A stretch of 60,471 nucleotides of DNA from Sideroxyarcus sp. (GTDB lineage: Bacteria > Pseudomonadota > Gammaproteobacteria > Burkholderiales > Gallionellaceae), in the NCBI GenBank assembly GCA_030652215.1, contig JAUSBC010000031.1:1-60471 (forward strand), in the 5' to 3' direction. Below the pieces are notes generated by a model. That model had not been told where the DNA came from. It made no database searches and was given only the letters and a program-made list of their open reading frames with translations. This document shows, piece by piece, positions 34,345-41,934 of this stretch. Within the stretch, counting starts at the first letter, position 1. The number at the start of each line of letters is the position of its first letter. Position numbers and translations under genes: made by a program.

Positions 34345-35622
34345 TTATCTGCTATTCCGCAACCCAAATAAAAACCCGCACGCATCCTTATACGCCGCAA
34401 CAGCGATATCGTTGGCAGACGCGGGCAGTGCTTCGGCGAAGTTGAGCAGGTTCTTGCTTCTTTCCTGCAGAATATGCTGATGGATAATGGTGTTCAGTCG
34501 CTTCTTGGCATCCTTCGCGACGACTATGTAATCGTTGCTCTCCTGCTTAACTTTGTCTTCGCCAATTCCGTGGGCCAGCAGCGCTTGAATGAGCCTCGTT
34601 TGTTCATTTCGCGGAACGCATGATTTGATCGTGCCGCCTGCGGCAGGTAGCCAATTCCATTTTCCGATCAGCGCCGGATCGGCGTGGAACTTTATCTTCT
34701 CTATGGGCACGGCGATTTTTCCGTCATGCGGAATGATCGCGTGGGCATCAATTCCCATATATCTCATCCGGTCCGGATTGGCCCCTTCCGAAATTTTGTA
34801 GCAGTTGACCGCCCCGGTCGCATCGCGTGTGCGGCCGTGGATGGCATCTATGTAAATCCCGGTTTGTTTCAGGCGCGACATGAAATCGATGTCGCGCTGG
34901 GTTTGCTGCGGCAACCTGTGTGCCGGAATAAGAATCCGGTCGTATTTGTCGTCAACCTTTGTACGCACTAAGTCTTGCGCGTTTTGCACGCCGGCCTTGG
35001 TGAGATTTTCTCTTGAGAAGCCGCGCGTCACCACAACTGAATAGTAGATGACTCCCGTGGGTGCCTGATGGCGGATGACGCAGGCGATGCCGTCGCCAGA
35101 AACGACCCTGAGGTCTCCTTCGACAACCGATTCTTCAAGCCGGGGCTGATCTTTCGGCGTCCGCATCTTGAAATAAGCGGGATCTTTCTGTTCCGTTTCT
35201 TTGTGCTTTGCCAGTGCGGAGACCGGACTCGATGCTGGCGACTCTTGCAGCGCCAACTGGTACGCCTCGATACGTTCTGCCGGGGTGGGCAGTGACTCGG
35301 CCAGCTCGATCAGGCCGGTGACAGAAAGCTTGTTGAGATCTTCGTCCCTGCCGGTGGAATAGAAAGCCGCATCCCCGTAGGCCGCGATTGCGTCGCGCAG
35401 GTACTTGCCGTCCGTAGCCAGGATGTCCGCGACGACGATCAAGGGTTTAACCAGTGCGGAAACGGACTTGTCTTTTGCGGGCGGGTGTTGCGCCCCGATC
35501 CGAGCTGATAGTTCTTTCGCCGCCGCTGCGAGATCGTCATACCCCCCTTCCAGGATGGCGGACCTGGTCTTGGCGAGGACGTCTGTTTCTTCGGTCTTGT
35601 TTGTGCTTTGAATGGTTTTCAA
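34345..35622 (-). CDS. Large hypothetical cytoplasmic protein
   Basis: 425 residues from a TTG that has a near-ideal GGGGAG six bases upstream; an ATG at 35646 in the same frame has no ribosome site but would also be possible. No signal peptide or membrane helix. The N-terminal half is helical (LAAAAKELSARIG, VTGLIELAESLPTPAERIEAYQLAL); the C-terminal half is mixed, with RHQAPTGVIYYSVVVTRG, IHGRTRDATGAVNCYKI and a helical end. No catalytic motif known to me is present. It lies convergent with the T6SS island and could be an orphan effector-like protein. Function unknown. Confidence 0.65.
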   Translation of the reverse strand: MKTIQSTNKTEETDVLAKTRSAILEGGYDDLAAAAKELSARIGAQHPPAKDKSVSALVKPLIVVADILATDGKYLRDAIAAYGDAAFYSTGRDEDLNKLSVTGLIELAESLPTPAERIEAYQLALQESPASSPVSALAKHKETEQKDPAYFKMRTPKDQPRLEESVVEGDLRVVSGDGIACVIRHQAPTGVIYYSVVVTRGFSRENLTKAGVQNAQDLVRTKVDDKYDRILIPAHRLPQQTQRDIDFMSRLKQTGIYIDAIHGRTRDATGAVNCYKISEGANPDRMRYMGIDAHAIIPHDGKIAVPIEKIKFHADPALIGKWNWLPAAGGTIKSCVPRNEQTRLIQALLAHGIGEDKVKQESNDYIVVAKDAKKRLNTIIHQHILQERSKNLLNFAEALPASANDIAVAAYKDACGFLFGLRNSR

Positions 35623-35820
35623 ATGAAACTCCCCAAGTCCCGACATCCACCAGAATGAAGGGACCCGAATAATACCCCTGTAATGAAAAGGTATCAGAAA
35701 ATTGCCGTGCGCTCAAAATCGCCGCACGTTGCGTCGCGGCACGCATGATGGAGGAGGAATGATTGTGGAGCAAGTGCCGAATCCAAAACAGGGCACAAGC
35801 CCTGTTTCGCAAACGCACCG

Positions 35821-36744
35821 TCAGCGGCTTTCCATCTCCAGATATGTACGGCTGGCGTTGACGCCCCTGAGCAGGTCGTAATTGCTCAGGCGCTTGAACG
35901 CACTCTGGTCCAGGCTGTCCATGGCTACTTGCAGTTCGATTCCGTTTTCCACAGCCTGCTGCATGTATGTGGTCAGAAGACGCAAATAGTCTGCGGTATC
36001 GCGCCTGGCCTGCGCTAGATCGCAGACCTTGCCGTGCCCCGGAATGATCGTCTCCGGCTCCAGTTTTTCCATCGCCGCAAAAGACGCCAGCCAGTCGCTG
36101 GTGTTGCTAAACGGCAAGACCCCAAGCAACCTGTCGACATATACCAGGTCACCGGAAAACAGCACCTTCTGTTTCGGCAACCACACCACGCAATCCCCCG
36201 GCGTGTGTCCGCCCTGGAAATACAGCAACCGGATTTCCTGTCCACCCATAGTCAGCGTTTCGGACTGGTCGAAGTAGCGGTCGGGGTAAACCGGTTGCGT
36301 GCCCTCGGTCTTGTCGCGCAATACTTTTTGCAGCGCTTCCAGATGCATCCTGCCGCGCGCTTGCATGTCGGCCTGTGCGGGCCGCGCGGCGATGATTTCG
36401 GCGCCTATGGATTTGAAATAGCCGTTGCCCAGCCAGCGGTGATCCTGTCCACCGGTATTGACGACGACTTTCACCGCCTGCCGGGTCACCGTGCGGATGA
36501 CGCGATGAATTTCCTGCGCGACCTTCCAGGTCGAACCGCTGTCGATCACCACCACACCAGCGTCGGTAACAATAAACCCAGTGTTGGCGTTCATGCCCTC
36601 GTTCGCTTCGGTGCGCATGCCCGTGTCGCCGATGAAGGCGTACACCCCGGGCACCACTTCTTGCGGATTGAGGGTCAGCGCCTGCGCGGCTCCCAGATGG
36701 AACAGACAGAGTAATGCCGACAGCCAGCGCATCGAATTTTTCAT
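35821..36744 (-). CDS. Periplasmic MBL-fold (SoxH/quinoprotein-relay-like) protein with degenerate metal motif
   Basis: 307 residues with a signal peptide (LLCLFHLGAAQA). The metallo-beta-lactamase fold is evident: GVYAFIGDTG, NANTGFIVTDAGVVVIDSGST, His180 in FQGGHTPGD, Asp199 in LFSGDLVY and His237 in IPGHGK. Where HxHxDH should be, the sequence is NTGGQDH (96-102): only the final Asp-His survives and the loop is one residue shorter. The protein probably binds metal differently or has lost hydrolase activity. Related proteins occur in sox and methanol or quinoprotein gene clusters. It lies left of the sox genes, separated from them by a repeat-rich gap. Confidence 0.8.
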   Translation of the reverse strand: MKNSMRWLSALLCLFHLGAAQALTLNPQEVVPGVYAFIGDTGMRTEANEGMNANTGFIVTDAGVVVIDSGSTWKVAQEIHRVIRTVTRQAVKVVVNTGGQDHRWLGNGYFKSIGAEIIAARPAQADMQARGRMHLEALQKVLRDKTEGTQPVYPDRYFDQSETLTMGGQEIRLLYFQGGHTPGDCVVWLPKQKVLFSGDLVYVDRLLGVLPFSNTSDWLASFAAMEKLEPETIIPGHGKVCDLAQARRDTADYLRLLTTYMQQAVENGIELQVAMDSLDQSAFKRLSNYDLLRGVNASRTYLEMESR

Positions 36745-36782
36745 TCTGAAAACCTTAATTCAAGCCGTATTGTTTATTAGGC

Positions 36783-36810
36783 CGTCATACCGGCGCAGGC
36801 CGGTATCCAG
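36783..36810. repeat. Dispersed palindromic extragenic repeat, copy B
   Basis: CGTCATACCGGCGCAGGCCGGTATCCAG is carried here in two halves around a TACCGGC/GCCGGTA stem. It is the reverse complement of copy A at 5716 apart from a compensated base-pair change in the stem (A-T pair swapped), which supports selection for the hairpin. Confidence 0.75.
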
Positions 36811-36850
36811 ATTAAAAAATAACCGCGAAGCGGACAAAACCACGATGTCG

Positions 36851-36903
36851 TCCCACCTGCGTGGGAAATATTTGATCATCTGGATTCCGGCTTTCGCCGG
36901 ATA
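36851..36903. repeat. Hairpin repeats, copy C and companion
   Basis: TCCCAC-CTGC-GTGGGA (36851-36866) is followed by a copy of the dispersed repeat (CTGGATTCCGGC...GCCGG, 36880-36903) in the orientation of copy A. Together with copy B these fill the 272-base gap between the MBL and DUF302 genes and probably separate their transcripts. Confidence 0.65.
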
Positions 36904-37016
36904 ACCAGCCACTTGCCAGCTTGCTGGCTTAGTGAATTGGCTAGTAGTTCCATCAATGACGTGGTATTTTCTAATGATCTAACTGATTGGCCATCAAGCT
37001 GTCGCAGCGCATCCAC

Positions 37017-37523
37017 TCAGAGATCGCCCTTACTAGCCGCGACCATCATGTCTTTCATGGCGGCCATCACTCGCTCGGCACTGCTGCGGGTATCGGCCGG
37101 CAGGGACTTGATCAGCTTGAGATCCATCATCATCGAAATCACCCAGCGCTTGCCTTGCATATCCTCAATCAAGGCGATGCGGCAAGGCATGAATGAGATC
37201 ATCATCGGATCGGCATTGATCATTTTTCCGGCGGTGACGCCGTCGCAGAAATTGAAAATTTCCATGCGCTTCGACGGTTTGCCCGTCAGCGCTTCGATTT
37301 CCTTGTAAAGCTGGCTGACGCCGGCCAACTTGAGGTTGTGCTGGTTGGCGCGCAGCTTGAGCGATTCCACCGCATCGTCGAAACTCACGCTGTCCTGGAT
37401 CTGGATTTTTGCGATCTGCAGTTTGACATCGGTATAGCTGAGGCCCGTTGCAGGCTCTGCAGCGAACGCCAATTGCATGAGGGATGCCAGCAGCAAAACA
37501 ACAAGAATGCGGATTGTGTTCAT
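37017..37523 (-). CDS. Exported DUF302 protein
   Basis: 168 residues with a signal peptide (ILVVLLLASLMQLAFAAE). The mature part fits DUF302: IEIFNF-like RMEIFNFCDGVTAGKMINADPMMISFMPCRIALIEDMQGKRWV (given in pieces) and the MMMDLKLIKSLP end. DUF302 proteins are common next to sox and other sulfur or redox operons; their role is not established. AAAGGA precedes the ATG. It starts 21 bases after soxB ends and is thus the last gene of the soxYZAXB unit. Confidence 0.8.
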   Translation of the reverse strand: MNTIRILVVLLLASLMQLAFAAEPATGLSYTDVKLQIAKIQIQDSVSFDDAVESLKLRANQHNLKLAGVSQLYKEIEALTGKPSKRMEIFNFCDGVTAGKMINADPMMISFMPCRIALIEDMQGKRWVISMMMDLKLIKSLPADTRSSAERVMAAMKDMMVAASKGDL

Positions 37524-37544
37524 AACGATTCCTTTCTATTGATT

Positions 37545-39269
37545 TCAGACCATGCCCGGATTGCCGGCAACCCCTTTGAGTTTGGGCACGTTGGGCGCGG
37601 TCGCCTTGACCACTTTTTCGGCACGCAAATGCCGGGCAACCAGATCCCAGATCGGCTCGCCGCCTTTATCCCTGGCCGCTTCCGAAACGGGCGCCCAGCC
37701 CGCCACTTTGTAAGTCTTGGCTGCATCCAGCGGCTTGCCGTTCAGGCGCATATCCTGAATCCGCTTGCCGTTGGCCGCATTCGGCTCGCAGGTGTATTCC
37801 AGCCCGCCCACGCGCACCATGTCCCCGCCCTGCTGGTAATACGGATCGGGATTGAACAGGTTGTCGCACACGTCTTCCAGCACCATCTTGATCTGCTCGC
37901 CTTTCATTTCGGTGAGCGTCGTATACGGATAAGTGATGGCCGTCTGGTTGAGCACGTCTTCCATGGTGATCGCGGAGCCCGGCAACAGCGACGTGCCCCA
38001 GCGGAAGCCGGGCGAGAACGCAATGGGTGCGTCTTTTTCTTTCATCAGCGCATCGAGTATCACCTGGTCGAAGCTGCCGTTGAAATTGCCACGGCGATAC
38101 AGCAGGCCGTCGGTGGTCGCCAGTTTTTCGGAGAGCTTGTCTGCATAGGGGGCGCGATGCTTCTGCATGAGCGCGGCCATGCTCTGGTCTGCCGCCAGCA
38201 GATTGGAGAACACCGGCAACAGCTTATAGCGGAAGTCCGTCACTTTGCCGGCTTTGACTTCAAAATCCAGCACGCCGAGGAACTTGCCGTTGGAACCCGC
38301 ATTCGTCACCAGCGTCGTGCCGCCGCGGTTCTTCACGGGGATGGGCGCCGGTATGCCGTCGTGAGTGTGGCCGCCCAGGATGGCATCCAGACCGCTGACG
38401 CGCGAGGCCAGCTTGAGGTCGACATCCATGCCGTTGTGCGACAGCAGCACCACGACCTGCGCGCCTTTCTTGCGCGCCTCGTCGATGGTGAGCTGCAGAT
38501 TCTCTTCCTGTATGCCGTACGACCATTCCGGCACGAAATAACGCGGATTGGCGATACTGCTGTACGGAAACGCCTGGCCGATGATCGCGACTGGAATCGT
38601 GTTGATTTCGCGGATGACGTAAGGTTTGAAAACGGGATCGCCGAAGTCGGTGGTCTTGACGTTCTGGGCGACGACGTCCATCTTGCCTTTCAGCGCGCCC
38701 TCTTCCGCGTCCTTGATGCGTTGGGCGCCATACGTGCATTCCCAGTGCATGGTCATCACATCCACGCCCAGCTCCAGGCAGGCATCAATCATGTCCTGAC
38801 CGTTGCTCCACAGCGCCTGTCCGGTACCCTGCCAGGTGTCTCCGCCGTCCAGCAGCAACGAGCCTGAGCGCGAAGCGCGTATCTGTTTGACCAGCGTGGC
38901 CAGGTGTGCAAAACCGCCGACCTTGCCATAAGTGCGCGCCGCGTCGACATAGTTGAGGCTGGTGTAGGCATGTGCCTCCGCCGTGCCCGGCTTGACGCCG
39001 AAACGTTTGAGCAGCGCGTTGCCCACCAGATGTGGCGGCAAACCTTTCATTTGCCCCACGCCCAGATTGATCTCCGGTTCGCGGAAGAACATGGGATTGA
39101 GTTGTGCGTGCGTATCAGTGATATGCATCAGGCTGACATTGCCGAACTTCGGCAAGTCGTACATGCGCGCGGCATCGCTGGCGGCATAGCTCTCGCTGTG
39201 CTTCAGCAGAAAGCCGCCAGCCGACGCGATAGCCAGCATTTGGAGAAACTCGCGGCGATTCATGTCCAT
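37545..39269 (-). CDS. soxB: SoxB thiosulfohydrolase
   Basis: 574 residues. A Tat signal (NRREFLQMLAIASAGG) exports it folded. The di-manganese calcineurin-like site is intact: MHITDTHAQLNP, LDGGDTWQGTG, LLSHNGMDVDL and GGHTHDG. The C-terminal 5'-nucleotidase-type domain has FSPGFRWGTSLLPG and the substrate-pocket region TYPYTTLTEMKGE. SoxB releases sulfate from the SoxY-bound S-sulfonate intermediate by hydrolysis in the periplasm. AAGGA lies before the ATG. It is the fifth gene of the soxYZAXB operon. Confidence 0.97.
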   Translation of the reverse strand: MDMNRREFLQMLAIASAGGFLLKHSESYAASDAARMYDLPKFGNVSLMHITDTHAQLNPMFFREPEINLGVGQMKGLPPHLVGNALLKRFGVKPGTAEAHAYTSLNYVDAARTYGKVGGFAHLATLVKQIRASRSGSLLLDGGDTWQGTGQALWSNGQDMIDACLELGVDVMTMHWECTYGAQRIKDAEEGALKGKMDVVAQNVKTTDFGDPVFKPYVIREINTIPVAIIGQAFPYSSIANPRYFVPEWSYGIQEENLQLTIDEARKKGAQVVVLLSHNGMDVDLKLASRVSGLDAILGGHTHDGIPAPIPVKNRGGTTLVTNAGSNGKFLGVLDFEVKAGKVTDFRYKLLPVFSNLLAADQSMAALMQKHRAPYADKLSEKLATTDGLLYRRGNFNGSFDQVILDALMKEKDAPIAFSPGFRWGTSLLPGSAITMEDVLNQTAITYPYTTLTEMKGEQIKMVLEDVCDNLFNPDPYYQQGGDMVRVGGLEYTCEPNAANGKRIQDMRLNGKPLDAAKTYKVAGWAPVSEAARDKGGEPIWDLVARHLRAEKVVKATAPNVPKLKGVAGNPGMV

Positions 39270-39371
39270 GGGATATCCTTAAAAACCTGCTCGGGTTTTT
39301 GAACGTGTTCGGGAATGGAGCTCGCGATGTTCTGCTCCCCGCCGGTCGGCGAAGAGCAGTTCAGCGCAAGC

Positions 39372-40001
39372 TTATTTATTGACGGGCGACTCGGGGTCCA
39401 CCAGCAATGCGACCAAATCCTTGATCTGGGCTTCGGACAAAATGCCCATGTGTCCAAATCGCGGCATGTTGGCGCAGGCAGCGTAGGCTTTGGCGTTATA
39501 GATACGGCCATAGGCGCGGCGCTGGGCTTTCTCCGGCGTACCGTGTTTCTTGCCGTAGTTCAGCAGGCTGGGGCCGATGGTGCCGTAGGCGATTTCCTTG
39601 GAGGACAGTTGGTGGCAGTTGTAGCAATTGCCGCCGGCAGGATCTTCCGCCTTGTCGCTCCAGGTCATTCCCCTGCCGCTCTGCGCCAGCTTCTCGCCGG
39701 CTTTCCAGTCGCCCATCAAATTGCCGTCGGCCGGCCATTTGATGTGCTTAGCCTGCTCGTCTTCCAGCTTGATCTTCAAGTCGACCGGCACGTCGTCCAG
39801 GTACTTGCTGCATGCCGCCTGCAGTTCGTCCTGGTTCACACGATCAGCCTTGGCGATGCCCTTGTCGCGGAAATCGCTCTTGATGATTGCCGCCGCTTTT
39901 GCATCCAGCATCTTTTCTTCCTTGGAGCCGGCCTGCGCAGACACGGTTGCAGTTGCCAGGCACACAGTCACGGCTATTCCAACAAATTGTTTTGCGTTCA
40001 T
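39372..40001 (-). CDS. soxX: SoxX monoheme cytochrome c
   Basis: 209 residues from the ATG nine bases after AGGAG; an ATG nine bases earlier abuts the ribosome site. A signal peptide ends at SAQA-G. One heme motif CYNCH (126-130) lies in DPAGGNCYNCHQL, and MPRFGHMGIL supplies the distal Met. The extended N-terminal region of about 90 residues is typical of the longer betaproteobacterial SoxX. With SoxA it forms the enzyme that couples thiosulfate to the SoxY cysteine and passes two electrons to cytochromes. Confidence 0.95.
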   Translation of the reverse strand: MNAKQFVGIAVTVCLATATVSAQAGSKEEKMLDAKAAAIIKSDFRDKGIAKADRVNQDELQAACSKYLDDVPVDLKIKLEDEQAKHIKWPADGNLMGDWKAGEKLAQSGRGMTWSDKAEDPAGGNCYNCHQLSSKEIAYGTIGPSLLNYGKKHGTPEKAQRRAYGRIYNAKAYAACANMPRFGHMGILSEAQIKDLVALLVDPESPVNK

Positions 40002-40126
40002 GTTTGTCATCTCCTAACGGGCATGGCTCGCGCCATCCCCTGATAATAAAACTCGCCCCGCTCTCCCGCCTCTACCCTCGCCCGCTTGCGCGCGGGGAGG
40101 CGAACGAACGCCACGCGAGCCCTACG

Positions 40127-40945
40127 TTAACGTTTCAGGCCGGGACCCGCATACTCGGCACCGTTTGCACTGACCGCCAAGAACATGGTCAGGTCGACGG
40201 TCACCTCGGAAGCGAACTTGGGCTCTGGGAAACGTTGTTGGCGGAAGCAATCATTCAGACGCCACTGGAAAGAACGCGTCAAACCCTGCGACACGCGATA
40301 TGCCGGCCAGCTGGTAAAAGCCGCTTGTGCGTCTTTCTGGACATGGAAGTTCGGCAAATCCTGCATGCGGATACGCACGTCGCTGGTTGCATGGCAGGTC
40401 GAGCAGGCAAAGTCGTACGGGCCGGCGCGATAGTTGAAAATGCGCTTGCCGATTTCATATGCCTCTTTTTCCTTGGGATGCTTGAGCGAGACAGCCATCT
40501 TGATGCCCTTGGACTGACCCACCACGTACGTGGCCAGAGAAGAGATGTCCGATGCCTTTTTCTCGCTAGCGAAAGGCTTGGCGGTGATATCGGCTTCCGG
40601 TATTCCTTGCAGCGTGGTCATGCAGGTCAACAAGCGCGATTCCAGATCCTGCACTTTTTTGGTGTCTTTGAAATAGCGCGGCAGCTCGGCATACGCGCCC
40701 TTCACGACGCCAGGACCTTTGCCCAGATTGCATTTTTCCAGCGACACATTTTTCGGGCCGCCGGGTTTTTTCCACAACTCTTCGCCGCGCATTTCATCAA
40801 AATCGGCCGGATTGCCATCGCTGATCATTTCGCGGTACTGCTCAATGCGGTCCGAATCCGAAATTGCAGCATCGGCTGCCACTGCGGCATAGCTGGCCGT
40901 CAACGACAGCACCAGAATTACCTTCTTTACGTTGCTGATGTTCAT
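40127..40945 (-). CDS. soxA: SoxA cytochrome c, single-heme type
   Basis: 272 residues with a signal peptide (VILVLSLTASYAAVAA). Only one CxxCH (CSTCH, 181-185) is present, so this is the monoheme SoxA class. The catalytic cysteine that ligates the heme and becomes persulfidated is in LNDCFRQQRFPEP (Cys233). Cys72 and Cys108 would form the structural disulfide left where the second heme is lost. Other signatures are SLKHPKEKEAYEIGKRIF and ASEVTVDLTMFLA. It forms SoxAX with the next gene. Confidence 0.96.
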   Translation of the reverse strand: MNISNVKKVILVLSLTASYAAVAADAAISDSDRIEQYREMISDGNPADFDEMRGEELWKKPGGPKNVSLEKCNLGKGPGVVKGAYAELPRYFKDTKKVQDLESRLLTCMTTLQGIPEADITAKPFASEKKASDISSLATYVVGQSKGIKMAVSLKHPKEKEAYEIGKRIFNYRAGPYDFACSTCHATSDVRIRMQDLPNFHVQKDAQAAFTSWPAYRVSQGLTRSFQWRLNDCFRQQRFPEPKFASEVTVDLTMFLAVSANGAEYAGPGLKR

Positions 40946-41005
40946 CTGTATCCCCCAAAGAATGGATGGCCGAATCGTTCGGCCAATTTTTAGAGCAGCC
41001 GGGTA

Positions 41006-41320
41006 CTAAGCGGAGATTGCCACCTCGTCGGTGCGCGAATCGCCCTTGTTGTCCACCCAGCTAACGGTGACCTTCTCGCCGGCTGCACCGCCCTTGAAGC
41101 GGAACAGCAAGTAGGGATTCTTGGATACTGATTGGCCGAATTGCGCTTCCAGCACGGTGCGGCCCTGATACTGCGCTTTGACTTCCGTGATGAACCAGGC
41201 GGGGACCAGCGAGCCGTCCCCATCCTTGCGCATCCCGGTTTCCATTTCGTGTTGCATCAGAATCTTGACTTCGGTTACGCCGTCTTTGACAGCGGCGCGA
41301 ATCTTCATTGGATTTCCCAT
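41006..41320 (-). CDS. soxZ: SoxZ (copy 1)
   Basis: 104 residues. The Ig-like SoxZ pattern is complete: MKIRAAVKDGVTEVKILMQHEMETG, PAWFITEVKAQYQGRTVLEAQFG, SVSKNPYLLFRFKGG and VSWVDNKGDSRTDE. It pairs with SoxY to form the substrate carrier of the Sox pathway. No signal peptide; it is exported with the Tat-targeted SoxY. GAGGGG precedes the ATG. Confidence 0.96.
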   Translation of the reverse strand: MGNPMKIRAAVKDGVTEVKILMQHEMETGMRKDGDGSLVPAWFITEVKAQYQGRTVLEAQFGQSVSKNPYLLFRFKGGAAGEKVTVSWVDNKGDSRTDEVAISA

Positions 41321-41366
41321 TGCTTTCCCCTCTAATTATGTGAGCTGTATCCGTTGCCAGTCGCAA

Positions 41367-41849
41367 TCAACCGCCGCAGCCGCCGGCAGTCACTTTGACT
41401 TCCTTGGCCGTGCGATAAAACTTGCCGTCCGCCTTCACCAGTGCAACCACATTCGCGGTTTGCCCCATCTTGACGCGCGTGGTCACCATGCTTTCGGTTC
41501 CCGCCGGGAAGATGAAGTTGGCGGCCATCACGTTCTGGTTCTTGTCCACAAAAATGGTGATCTGTTCCACATTGGCAAGCGTGCTGGAGACGGTGACCGG
41601 GACGATCGCACCGTTTTCGGCGATTTCCGGCACGCTCAACTGGATAGCGGTCGCGTTGACCTCGGGGTTCGCAGCACCCATTGCGGCAAACGCCTCGTCC
41701 ATAGCCTTGGAAGAGAATGCCGCCTTGTTCCATTCAGCCATTGCGGCCGTAGAATTCAACAAACCATATGCACCCAGCACGGCCATAAGCCCGATGCCGC
41801 CACCTGCTTTGAGTGCCTCGCGGCGTCCCAGATTGATTTCCTTGTTCAT
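41367..41849 (-). CDS. soxY: SoxY sulfur carrier (copy 1, canonical tail)
   Basis: 160 residues with a Tat signal (GRREALKAGGGIGLMAVLG). The C-terminus is TAGGCGG, the swinging arm whose Cys carries the sulfur chain between SoxAX, SoxB and downstream partners. The body matches SoxY (ATAIQLSVPEIAENGAIVPVTV, ITIFVDKNQNVMAANF, KMGQTANVVALVKADGKFY). A very strong AAGGAGG ribosome site. It is the first gene of soxYZAXB; only about 43 bases separate it from the hairpin behind the porin gene. Confidence 0.97.
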   Translation of the reverse strand: MNKEINLGRREALKAGGGIGLMAVLGAYGLLNSTAAMAEWNKAAFSSKAMDEAFAAMGAANPEVNATAIQLSVPEIAENGAIVPVTVSSTLANVEQITIFVDKNQNVMAANFIFPAGTESMVTTRVKMGQTANVVALVKADGKFYRTAKEVKVTAGGCGG

Positions 41850-41892
41850 CAGGTAATTCCTCCTTAAATGGTCAATTACTTTACTGCGGGGG

Positions 41893-41930
41893 AAAAAAAG
41901 CCAGCGAACATCGCTGGCTTTTTTTTATGC
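41893..41930 (-). terminator. Rho-independent terminator between porin and soxY
   Basis: Stem AGCCAGCGA/TCGCTGGCT with a 3-base loop, A-rich on one side and T-rich on the other, so it can work in either direction. It lies just past the FadL-type gene and immediately before soxY. The sox promoter would have to overlap it, or it acts as a partial attenuator between porin and sox genes. Confidence 0.85.
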
Positions 41931-41934
41931 TACT

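Noticed and set aside
34168-34371. Plus-strand open frame of 67 codons after the membrane protein gene
   Set aside because: No ribosome site, it overlaps the convergent gene end, and the sequence is not protein-like. The 163-base gap seems to be noncoding.
37338-38867. Long plus-strand open frame (509 codons) opposite soxB
   Set aside because: soxB motifs are intact on the minus strand, and the antisense product is His/Arg-rich without recognisable domains.
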